From NCBI GenBank assembly GCA_045596745.1, contig JAZODA010000001.1, forward strand, positions 1 through 11,745: a stretch of 11,745 nucleotides of DNA. The letters are read 5' to 3'. A program made the translations under genes and the position numbers. This document shows positions 5,880-11,745 of the stretch, in pieces. The first letter of the stretch is position 1, and the number at the start of each line of letters is the position of its first letter. Source of the stretch: RGIG3009 sp045596745. GTDB taxonomy: Bacteria > Bacillota > Clostridia > Oscillospirales > Acutalibacteraceae. The notes below the pieces were generated by a model. It saw only the letters and a program-made list of their open reading frames with translations, ran no database searches and was not told the DNA's origin.

Positions 5880-6177
5880 GTATATCAGCGGCAAGGAGCT
5901 GGAAATGCTGGGCCTGGTCAAGGGCAGCACCATTCAGACCAAGAACGTCGGCAGAGATATTGCCCAAAGCTTCAAAACGCTGGTGGGCGGCGAGCTGAAA
6001 GGCTACAACGAAATGATGAACGATGCGCGCGCGCTCGCGACCAAGCGTATGGTGGCGGAAGCCGAGGCGCTCGGCGCAGATGCGGTTGTGGCGGTGCGGT
6101 ATGCGTCCGCGGCGGTGATGCAGGGCGCGGCCGAGGTTATCGCGTACGGCACGGCGGTCAAATTTGTCTCGAAATAA
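5860..6177 (+). CDS. YbjQ / UPF0145 family protein
   Basis: A 105-aa cytosolic protein matching the YbjQ/UPF0145 family (a putative heavy-metal-binding domain, PF01906, usual length ~100-110 aa). Visible family features are the N-terminal strand ending in TEYISGKE, the LGLVKG turn (~18-23), the central GGELKGYNEMMNDAR segment (~44-58), a long helix with EAEALGADAVVAVRY (~67-81), and a C-terminal GTAVKFV strand. Members form homo-oligomers, but the biological function is not settled. The start is the ATG at 5860, with GGAAGG about 9 nt upstream; a GTG at 5851 in the same frame is possible. Last gene of a two-gene operon with an overlapping 74-aa membrane protein; a terminator follows 4 nt after the stop. 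Confidence 0.9.
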   Translation: MILVNTEYISGKELEMLGLVKGSTIQTKNVGRDIAQSFKTLVGGELKGYNEMMNDARALATKRMVAEAEALGADAVVAVRYASAAVMQGAAEVIAYGTAVKFVSK

Positions 6178-6181
6178 CCAC

Positions 6182-6215
6182 CCCCTCGACAGGCGACTGT
6201 CGGGGGGCTTTTTTT
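6182..6215 (+). terminator. Rho-independent terminator of the YbjQ operon
   Basis: The stem 6182-6192 with 6197-6207 (one T-G wobble at 6186/6203), a GCGA loop and a T tract starting at 6209. Confidence 0.87.
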
Positions 6216-6250
6216 GTGGGAATTTGTGCGGCGGATGCCCCGAATACGAA

Positions 6251-6279
6251 TTGACAAACCAAATGTCAAATGGTATAAT
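6251..6279 (+). promoter_or_regulatory. Consensus promoter of the RyR/TIR-LRR/permease operon with overlapping inverted repeat
   Basis: TTGACA (6251-6256), 17 bp, TATAAT (6274-6279): both boxes are perfect, and TGG precedes the -10. It is the strongest promoter in the window. The -35 forms the left arm of an inverted repeat, TTGACA-N7-TGTCAA (6251-6256 and 6264-6269), with the right arm inside the spacer. A repressor bound there would block RNA polymerase, so this is a candidate operator (inference). Confidence 0.85.
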
Positions 6280-6285
6280 ATGGTG

Positions 6286-6393
6286 TCTATGTGTATACAT
6301 TTTTGTCGATATTGCGCGGGCTTTCCCCGAAAGCGCGGCGCAACACCGCCAACGAGTTGCCGCGGCAACGCGGCTTTGTGAGGAAGTGACAGG
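6286..6393 (+). other. Structured ~108-nt leader of the operon
   Basis: From the likely transcription start near 6286 to the first ATG at 6394. It holds GCTTTC-CCC-GAAAGC flanked by GCGC arms (about 6314-6342) and the perfect 14-nt palindrome GTTGCCGCGGCAAC (6356-6369), which ends about 12 nt before the AGGAAG ribosome binding site at 6381-6386. No T tract and no riboswitch consensus that I know, so it is not called an attenuator. Confidence 0.45.
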
Positions 6394-8310
6394 ATGATTT
6401 GGGCGATTTGTGGAGTCGCCGGCGCGCTGCTGGTAGTACTCTGTGTCAGAGCCTTTTCCCGAAAAGAAAAGGGCTATATGCGAATCGTAACTGCGTTGTT
6501 GTTGCTTGCCGCTGCGACGTACATCGCGTATTTGCCGGTGTACCTCGAGACGTATGATTTCGTTTCCGGCGCGGTCGGTAACCTCATTCATACGATGCAG
6601 GTGGTGACGCTGGAAGCCGCGTTCCTCGAGTTCTACAACACCATCTGTGCCGGTGTGGTGTATCCGCTGTTCACGCAGATGTATATGCTGCTGCTCGGTA
6701 TCCTGCATCTGGCGATGCCGATTTTCTCGGCGTTGACCGCTGTCACCGTGCTGTTCCGCTGCTTCTCGTCGATTCAGCTGATGCTGGTGAATATGAGCCG
6801 CAAGCCGCTGTTCGTGTTTTCGGAATTCAACGAGCGCGCGGTGCGTTTGGCAAAGAGCCTCGACAACATCCGCTGCGACATCGTTTTTGCCAACAGTGAA
6901 GCCGCGTCCTCGGTGGAGGATGTCGGCGGCAAGCATCGCTACGTGTTCAAGCAGGAAAGCATCTCCGAGCTGAACCTCAAGTGCACCAAGCGCAAGGAGA
7001 TTCACCTGTTTTGCATTTCGGAAAACGAGGACGATTCGCTCAGCTACACGCTGCAGCTGATTGACAAGTTTGCCGGTCTCAAAGAAAGCGCGCAAAAGCA
7101 CATTCACATTTACCAGTTCTCCCGTACGGAGGATTTCGCCGTTTACATCGATTCCGCCGACAAGGGAATGCTGGACATCAAGTGCATCAACGAGTACGAG
7201 CGGTTGATTTACAACCTGCTGGACAAGTACCCGCTCTTCAAATCGGCGCACTCCTCCACCATCCACGTGCTGCTGCACGGGCTGGAGCCCATCAACGTAG
7301 CGGCGCTTCGGGCACTTGCCTGGTGCGGACAGCTGAGCGGATTTGAGATGAAAGTATCGGTCGTCGGTGTTGGCATCCAAGCGAAAATCGAGGAGCTGCG
7401 GCTGACCGTCCCCGGATTGTTTACCGAACGCTACAACGTGGCGTTTTACGATTGCGGCAGCGAGCGGCAAATCATCGACTGCATTATGGAGCATTGCCGC
7501 GACGTCAACTACATCATCGTTGGCGGCGAGAGCGACAACCGGACGATGAACCACGGTCTGCTGCTGCGGCGGCTGTTCTATCGGTTGGACGAGAAGTTCA
7601 AAAATTGTCCGCCGATTTTCTGCCACATCCGTGAGCCGATCAAGCTGGACATCGTCCGCAAACTCGCAACGGCAGAGTCCAATCCCAAGCGGAAGATGAG
7701 CTACGACCTGACGCCGTTCGGCAGTCTGGACGAAGTCTACACCTACAAGGAGCTTGTGGATTCCGACCTCGAAAAGCTGGCGAAGAACGTACACCTCGCG
7801 TATGAGGAGATTTTCTCCGACGGCGAGATTGACGTGAAGGAAGCGCTCAAGCGGTACAGCATCTTTGAAGTCAACAAGCGTTCCAACCGCGCCAACGCGC
7901 TGCATATACGGTATAAGCTGAATCTGCTCGGCCTGGATTACACCGACGATCCCGATGCCACGCCTGTGCAGATGAGCGATTATTACACGGAGGAGTACCT
8001 CGAACAGCTCTCCATCTCCGAACACGACCGCTGGATGGCGTTCCTTGAGTCGGAGGGATGGATTCCCTCGGAGAAGAACGAGGTGGAGGCGTATCGCGAA
8101 AGCGGTATCAGCAAGGGCAGACACAATTGTCCGCTGCTGAAGATGCATCCTTACATTTGCCCCTACGACGACCTGGAAGAGTTGTCGCTGGATTTGGAGG
8201 GTAAGGACACGCGCGTTTACGACACCGAGCTCATCCTGCGTATCCCGGACATCCTCGGCGATAAATGGAATGTCGCCGGAAAGAAATATACCATTACCAA
8301 GTTAGGTTAA
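6394..8310 (+). CDS. Membrane protein with Rossmann-like regions and C-terminal RyR domain
   Basis: A 638-aa protein. Hydrophobic segments lie at ~1-20, ~30-50 and ~87-130 (probably two). Residues ~137-270 and ~288-410 form two soluble alpha/beta units that look like tandem Rossmann or TrkA-N-like folds (KPLFVFSEFNERAVRLA at 137-153; IHVLLHGLEPINVAALRAL at 290-308), although neither has a clean GxGxxG. The C-terminus (~536-623) reads as a bacterial RyR domain: EHDRW (543-547), GW (555-556), HPYICPYDDL (585-594), a conserved Asp at 605, and IPDIL (617-621). RyR domains are named after repeats in ryanodine receptors; in bacteria they are thought to bind nucleotide-like ligands. No potassium-channel TVGYG filter is present. 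The ATG follows AGGAAG at 7 nt. First gene of the operon; the TIR-LRR gene starts 19 nt after its stop. Likely a membrane-bound sensor or effector (inference). Confidence 0.82.
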   Translation: MIWAICGVAGALLVVLCVRAFSRKEKGYMRIVTALLLLAAATYIAYLPVYLETYDFVSGAVGNLIHTMQVVTLEAAFLEFYNTICAGVVYPLFTQMYMLLLGILHLAMPIFSALTAVTVLFRCFSSIQLMLVNMSRKPLFVFSEFNERAVRLAKSLDNIRCDIVFANSEAASSVEDVGGKHRYVFKQESISELNLKCTKRKEIHLFCISENEDDSLSYTLQLIDKFAGLKESAQKHIHIYQFSRTEDFAVYIDSADKGMLDIKCINEYERLIYNLLDKYPLFKSAHSSTIHVLLHGLEPINVAALRALAWCGQLSGFEMKVSVVGVGIQAKIEELRLTVPGLFTERYNVAFYDCGSERQIIDCIMEHCRDVNYIIVGGESDNRTMNHGLLLRRLFYRLDEKFKNCPPIFCHIREPIKLDIVRKLATAESNPKRKMSYDLTPFGSLDEVYTYKELVDSDLEKLAKNVHLAYEEIFSDGEIDVKEALKRYSIFEVNKRSNRANALHIRYKLNLLGLDYTDDPDATPVQMSDYYTEEYLEQLSISEHDRWMAFLESEGWIPSEKNEVEAYRESGISKGRHNCPLLKMHPYICPYDDLEELSLDLEGKDTRVYDTELILRIPDILGDKWNVAGKKYTITKLG

Positions 8311-8329
8311 GTCAGAGGAGGACAAAGAC

Positions 8330-10003
8330 ATGGCCGCACAATCCACCGGTACTACCAGAACCACGACCAGAACCACGCAGCAGAAACCCACCGAAGAGTT
8401 CCCCGTAATCCTCACCAAGTTTGAGGCGTACACGGGTGAAGAGCCCTACCTGTTCGTCAGCTACTCGCACAGAGACACCGCGAAGGTGTATCCGATTCTG
8501 GATGCGCTGTACGATGCGAAGTTCAGAATTTGGTACGACGAGTCCTGCGAGAACGGCAACGACTTCCGCGAGGAGCTCCGCAGACGTATCAAGAACTGCG
8601 CAGGCGTGCTGCTGTTCGTTTCCAAGTCGTCGATGTCCTCGCCGTTCTGCGGTATGGAAATCATCGTCGCCCGTGAGTACGACAAGCGTTTGTTCCCCAT
8701 CTATCTCGACGAGGACGGCGCGGTGCCGCCCGCTTTCGAGATTCTGCTCGCCAACACGCATCACAGCACGGCGGACAATATGGAAAAGCTGCTCGCGAGC
8801 ATGAAGCGCGACCTGCCGCCTGAGGCGATGGATCGTCTGACCGTCAACGACGGTAGTCTGGAGAAGTGCGAAGACAACGGCAGCACCATCACGGTGGACG
8901 AAGGTATTCGTCTTGTCTGCGCCGGCGCGTTCAAAGACAGAAAGGCGCTGCATCAGATCGTTCTGCCGGAAAGCCTGTGCGAAATCGAATCCGAAGCGTT
9001 CCGCGGTTGCGGCAAGCTGGAATCCATGCGCCTGCCCGGTAAGACCCAGCGCGTCGGTGAAAGCGCGTTCCGCGACTGCGTCAGCATGAAGACGCTGGTC
9101 ATCGAGAACGACGCCATCAAAATCGGCGAGCGTGCGTTCGAAAACTGCGCGGTGCTGGAGGACATCCAGCTGCCCGACGGTCTGACCGAGCTGTACGGCG
9201 GTGTGTTTAACTCCTGTAAGAGCCTGAAGGCCATCAACCTGCCCTCCGCGCTGACCATCATCGGCGAAAACGCGTTCTCCGACTGCGTTGGTCTGGAAAA
9301 GGTTGTGGTGCCGGATGCGGTTACCAAGATTGATGACCTCGTGTTCAACGGCTGTATCAGCCTGGTGTCGGTGGAGCTGCCCACCGGCCTGCGTAAGATT
9401 GGCAAGAGCGCGTTCAAGAACTGTAAGTCGCTCACCAGCGTGACCATCCCTGCAACGGTTGTCAGCATCTCGGATGCGCCGTTCAGAGGTTGCGAAAATA
9501 TGAAGTCCATCAAGGTCGAGCCCAAGAATATGTACTACAAGTCCGAGCCCAACAAGCGTGACGGCAGCGACTACGTCCTGTTCAACAAGAACAAGTCCAA
9601 GCTGATTGCCTATCCCGCCAACAGCCGTGAAGTGCAGTATGATATTCCGGACAGCGTCACCGTCATCAGCGACTGGGCGTTCTGCGACAGCAAGAAGCTC
9701 AACCGTATCACGATGCCCGACAGCGTCAATGAAATCGGTGAAGGCGCGTTCTGCAACTGCTCGCTCCTCGACGAAATCGAAATTCCGGACAGCGTCACCA
9801 AAATCGACGATTGCGCGTTCCGTGGCTGCACCAGCCTCGATACCGTTATCATCCCGAACTCCGTGGTGGATATGGGCTGGGGTATCTTCGACGGCTGCGA
9901 AGAAAAGGTCGTTGTGTACTGCGAGGAAGGCTCGTATGCACAGGACTACTGCCGCCGCAACGGCATCAAGGAAGCCAGATTGTCGGATAAGCACGAGGAT
10001 TGA
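8330..10003 (+). CDS. TIR domain fused to BspA-type leucine-rich repeats, cytosolic
   Basis: A 557-aa protein. A Thr/Gln-rich N-terminal tail (1-30) precedes a TIR domain at ~38-160: YLFVSYSHRD (40-49), FRIWYDE (65-71) with G76, LLFVSKSSMSSPFCGMEI (94-111), LFPIYLDE (121-128). E110, in the C..E position after the SxxS stretch, is where the catalytic glutamate of NADase TIRs sits. From ~190 to ~535 come about 13 BspA-like (LRR_5) repeats of ~23 residues, recognisable by AFxxCxxL, including the usual YP-containing insert (~410-437). There is no signal peptide, although most BspA-repeat proteins are surface-exposed, so this one is probably an intracellular receptor-like TIR-LRR. AGAGGAGG lies 8 nt before the ATG. 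Coupled between the RyR gene and the permease. Lys is mainly AAG, and CGT and GGT are common, suggesting good expression. Confidence 0.9.
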   Translation: MAAQSTGTTRTTTRTTQQKPTEEFPVILTKFEAYTGEEPYLFVSYSHRDTAKVYPILDALYDAKFRIWYDESCENGNDFREELRRRIKNCAGVLLFVSKSSMSSPFCGMEIIVAREYDKRLFPIYLDEDGAVPPAFEILLANTHHSTADNMEKLLASMKRDLPPEAMDRLTVNDGSLEKCEDNGSTITVDEGIRLVCAGAFKDRKALHQIVLPESLCEIESEAFRGCGKLESMRLPGKTQRVGESAFRDCVSMKTLVIENDAIKIGERAFENCAVLEDIQLPDGLTELYGGVFNSCKSLKAINLPSALTIIGENAFSDCVGLEKVVVPDAVTKIDDLVFNGCISLVSVELPTGLRKIGKSAFKNCKSLTSVTIPATVVSISDAPFRGCENMKSIKVEPKNMYYKSEPNKRDGSDYVLFNKNKSKLIAYPANSREVQYDIPDSVTVISDWAFCDSKKLNRITMPDSVNEIGEGAFCNCSLLDEIEIPDSVTKIDDCAFRGCTSLDTVIIPNSVVDMGWGIFDGCEEKVVVYCEEGSYAQDYCRRNGIKEARLSDKHED

Positions 10004-10020
10004 TTTGGGGGAGGACAACC

Positions 10021-11145
10021 ATGAGCGCTTTAACTACCGTTAAAAACAAGGTTTTTGCCTTTGTTAAAAAAGAAGTGGTGCTTTCCATCGCGATTGTCGC
10101 CACCATCATCACGATGTTCTTCGTCCCCATCGATAAAGCGTACCTCGATTACTTCGAGTACAAGACGCTGGTCGCGCTGTTCTGTATGCTGGCGGTTGTG
10201 GCGGGCTTAAAAAACACCAACGTGTTCGAGCTGATTTCCAAAAAGCTGATCGGCTTGTTCAAAACACGGCGAGCGGTTATCTACTGCCTCGTGTACGGCA
10301 CGTTCTTCTTCGATATGATCGTTGCCAACGATATGTCGCTGATCACCTTCCTGCCGCTGACCTACATCGTCCTGCATTCCACAAAGAACGATAAGTACCT
10401 CGCGTTTACCTTTATCATGCAAACCATTGCCGCGAATATGGGCGGTATGATTACCCCCTACGGCAATCCGCAGAACCTGTATTTGTACTCCTACTACAAC
10501 ATCCCGACGCTGGAATTCTTCGGCGTGCTGCTGATTCAGTCCATCACCGTCGCGGTGTTGCTCTACATCGGCTGCTTGTTCATCAAGAACGAGAAGCTGA
10601 CCATGAGAAACGACGAGAAGTTCGAAATCAAGAAAAAAGAGCTGAGCGTCTACGCCGTGCTCTTCGTGTTCGTGATTCTCAGCATCTTCCGCGTGGTGCC
10701 GCACCTCGTGACCCTCGGTATCGTTATCCTGACGGTGCTGATTGTCGACAGAAAGCGCTTTAAGTACGTTGACTACGCGCTGCTCGCGACCTTCTGTGTG
10801 TTCTTTATCTTCTCCGGTAACATCGCACGTATCACCGCGGTGAAGGACTTCATCTCGGGCATCGTGACGCAGAACACTCTGGTGGCCGGCGTCGTTTCCT
10901 GCCAGTTTATCAGTAACGTGCCGACGGCTATCTTCCTGTCGAAGTTCACCGAGAACTACCGCGACCTGCTCGTGTCGGTCAACATCGGTTCGCTCGGTAT
11001 CATCATCTCTTCGCTCGCCAGCCTGATTACGCTGAAGGAATTCCTGAAGCATCAGCCCAAGAACTTCAAGAAGTATATGGGTATGTTCACGCTGATTAAC
11101 ACGACCTTCCTCGCCGTGCTGATTGTGGTGACCATGCTGACCTGA
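10021..11145 (+). CDS. ArsB/NhaD (SLC13-type) superfamily permease
   Basis: A 374-aa protein with about ten hydrophobic segments, a little shorter than typical members (~400-430). Ion-transporter superfamily signatures are visible in both halves: NDMSL (103-107) and ITPYGNPQNLYLY (144-156) in the first, SNVPTAIFLSKF (298-309) and VNIGSLGIIISSLASLI (320-336) in the second. This fits the SLC13/CitMHS/ArsB group that moves carboxylates, sulfate, arsenite or sodium; the substrate cannot be read from sequence. A hydrophilic lysine-rich loop (~189-208) joins the halves. The ATG at 10021 lies 6 nt after GGGGGAGG; an in-frame ATG at 10000 would overlap the TIR gene and leave that site inside the coding region. 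It begins 17 nt after the TIR-LRR stop, so it shares the operon; its role there is unclear. Confidence 0.87.
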   Translation: MSALTTVKNKVFAFVKKEVVLSIAIVATIITMFFVPIDKAYLDYFEYKTLVALFCMLAVVAGLKNTNVFELISKKLIGLFKTRRAVIYCLVYGTFFFDMIVANDMSLITFLPLTYIVLHSTKNDKYLAFTFIMQTIAANMGGMITPYGNPQNLYLYSYYNIPTLEFFGVLLIQSITVAVLLYIGCLFIKNEKLTMRNDEKFEIKKKELSVYAVLFVFVILSIFRVVPHLVTLGIVILTVLIVDRKRFKYVDYALLATFCVFFIFSGNIARITAVKDFISGIVTQNTLVAGVVSCQFISNVPTAIFLSKFTENYRDLLVSVNIGSLGIIISSLASLITLKEFLKHQPKNFKKYMGMFTLINTTFLAVLIVVTMLT

Positions 11146-11170
11146 TAACAGCGAAAGTAAAGCAATTGCA

Positions 11171-11197
11171 CCGCCGTGATGTGACGCATCACGGCGG
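11171..11197. other. Perfect inverted repeat after the permease gene
   Basis: An 11-bp perfect stem, CCGCCGTGATG with CATCACGGCGG, around TGACG. No T tract follows (ACGATGTGG), so it is either an mRNA 3'-end stabilising hairpin or a protein-binding palindrome; the true terminator lies ~40 nt downstream. Confidence 0.6.
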
Positions 11198-11235
11198 ACG
11201 ATGTGGCAATCAACTGATACGAAGTAGAGAAAGGG

Positions 11236-11266
11236 GCGGTGTGCCGATGGCACGCCGCTCTTTTTT
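11236..11266 (+). terminator. Rho-independent terminator of the RyR/TIR-LRR/permease operon
   Basis: A 10-bp stem (11236-11245 with 11249-11258, one T-G wobble) with a GAT loop, followed by TCTTTTTT (11259-11266). Confidence 0.87.
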
Positions 11267-11279
11267 GGTGTGTTCGGGT

Positions 11280-11311
11280 GCTCACCGCCAGGTGTGCTCA
11301 CCGCCAGGTGC
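11280..11311 (+). repeat. Tandem 16-bp repeat containing CACCGCCAGGTG
   Basis: GCTCACCGCCAGGTGT (11280-11295) is followed directly by GCTCACCGCCAGGTGC (11296-11311), 15 of 16 identical. The core CCGCCAGGTG appears twice more at 11592-11611, so it brackets the hairpin-rich block between. CACC-GCCA-GGTG is itself a small hairpin. Confidence 0.75.
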
Positions 11312-11401
11312 GGCGTTCGCCGTCCCCGCCCCACACGACAACAAGGAGACCCTGCGGGTGGGGAGGGACAAAAGGTTTGCGGAAGGAAAAGAGTGTGTGC
11401 G

Positions 11402-11579
11402 GGAGAAACCATCAGGGTTTCTCCTGCGCGTAGAGCGAGCTTCGCGAGCGGATTAAAACACATCGCAAAGCGATGTGTCCTCGCCAAAGGCGAGGGCTGT
11501 CGAGCGGCAGCGAGACTGGGGGAGTTTTGGGGGAACTCCCTCCGTCGGCTAAAGCCGACACCTCCCTCATTGAGGGAGG
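11402..11579. repeat. Hairpin-rich non-coding repeat block
   Basis: Successive hairpins: GGAGAAACC/GGTTTCTCC (11402-11410 with 11416-11424), ACACATCGC/GCGATGTGT (11458-11466 with 11470-11478), CCTCGCC/GGCGAGG (11479-11485 with 11489-11495), GGAGTT/AACTCC (11521-11526 with 11534-11539), GTCGGCT/AGCCGAC (11544-11550 with 11553-11559), CCTCCCTCA/TGAGGGAGG (11561-11569 with 11571-11579). Several have an AAA loop. The last two, introduced by CTCCGTC, follow the same plan as the unit at 2152-2201. No credible ORF lies between 11146 and 11735. Confidence 0.75.
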
Positions 11580-11589
11580 CTTGTGTGCC

Positions 11590-11611
11590 CACCGCCAGGT
11601 GCCGCCAGGTG
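11590..11611 (+). repeat. Second pair of CCGCCAGGTG repeats
   Basis: CCGCCAGGTG occurs twice in tandem at 11592-11611, closing the block opened by the pair at 11280-11311. Confidence 0.7.
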
Positions 11612-11674
11612 TGGGTGGCAATAGGCGGTTTGCATAATTCGTCGGGAATTGTGGGAATTTTTGCAGAATTGGTC

Positions 11675-11703
11675 TTGATTTGTGGCGGAAAGTGCGGTAT
11701 ACT
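11675..11703 (+). promoter_or_regulatory. Sigma-A promoter of the gene leaving the window
   Basis: TTGATT (11675-11680), 17 bp, TATACT (11698-11703). It is followed by the ribosome binding site AGAGGAGG (11721-11728) and an ATG at 11736. Confidence 0.75.
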
Positions 11704-11735
11704 GAAATCGAAATTTCGTGAGAGGAGGCATCGGT

Positions 11736-11745
11736 ATGGAACGCG
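11736..11745 (+). CDS. 5' end of a gene continuing beyond the window
   Basis: The ATG lies 7 nt after AGAGGAGG and about 25 nt after the expected transcription start of the promoter at 11675-11703. Only Met-Glu-Arg and one base of the next codon are visible, so nothing can be said about the product. Confidence 0.7.

Noticed and set aside
5866..8148. Very long open frame on the minus strand opposite the RyR gene
   Set aside because: It crosses a terminator and the YbjQ gene, has an Arg/His/Gln-rich composition typical of antisense frames in GC-rich codons, and has no ribosome binding site; the plus-strand protein has clear domains.
6394..8310. Potassium channel with RCK domains
   Set aside because: No TVGYG-type selectivity filter and no clean GxGxxG loops; only the general TM-Rossmann layout is similar.
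8312..10018. Long minus-strand open frame opposite the TIR-LRR gene
   Set aside because: It mirrors the repeat pattern of the plus-strand LRR gene and has no recognisable domain or start signal.
11280..11611. CRISPR array
   Set aside because: The CCGCCAGGTG copies are too short and not regularly spaced, the intervening sequence is made of hairpins rather than unique spacers, and no cas gene is present.
11146..11735. Small ORFs between the permease and the window end
   Set aside because: They run through the terminator and hairpin repeats, lack ribosome binding sites and have repeat-derived composition.

Overview
The window looks like chromosome of a gut-type Clostridia bacterium, probably Oscillospirales or a relative. 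This rests on strong AGGAGG-type ribosome binding sites, sigma-A promoters with extended -10 boxes, short GC-rich rho-independent terminators, moderately high GC content (roughly 55-60% by eye), BspA-type leucine-rich repeats, and hairpin-rich interspersed repeats of a kind common in gut Clostridia. The lineage is inference; no rRNA or marker gene is present.

Left part (1-2350): an AT-rich small ORF (14-241) runs in from the window edge. It is followed by a monocistronic UPF0324/YeiH-type membrane transporter (437-1465) and a 78-aa membrane protein (1618-1854), each with its own promoter and terminator. Positions 1905-2310 hold no gene. They contain a cluster of hairpin-bearing MITE-like repeat units, including a pair in opposite orientation and a duplicated ~107-bp segment.

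Middle (2345-6215): a three-gene operon encodes an MBL-fold hydrolase with a B3-like ligand set (2407-3321), a stand-alone HD hydrolase resembling the HD domain of CCA-adding enzymes (3328-3891), and a 107-aa unknown (3888-4211). A bidirectional terminator separates it from a convergent lipoprotein gene (5501-4290) with a Thr/Ser-rich stalk and paired cysteines. Divergent from the lipoprotein gene is a two-gene operon: a 74-aa two-TM protein (5655-5879) overlapping a YbjQ/UPF0145 family protein (5860-6177).

Right part (6251-11266), the most interesting: a consensus promoter, overlapped by an inverted repeat, precedes a three-gene operon with gaps of only 17-19 nt. It encodes (i) a membrane protein with Rossmann-like regions and a C-terminal RyR domain, (ii) an apparently cytosolic TIR protein with about 13 BspA-type leucine-rich repeats, and (iii) an ArsB/SLC13-superfamily permease. 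TIR domains make NAD-derived signals in known immune systems, and bacterial RyR domains are suspected nucleotide-ligand sensors. The operon is therefore a candidate, apparently uncharacterised, signalling or defence system: TIR-LRR as receptor/enzyme, TM-RyR as sensor/effector, and a transporter. This role is inference from architecture.

The right edge (11280-11640) is another gene-free block of hairpins and short CCGCCAGGTG repeats, followed by a promoter, a ribosome binding site and the first three codons of a gene that continues past the window.
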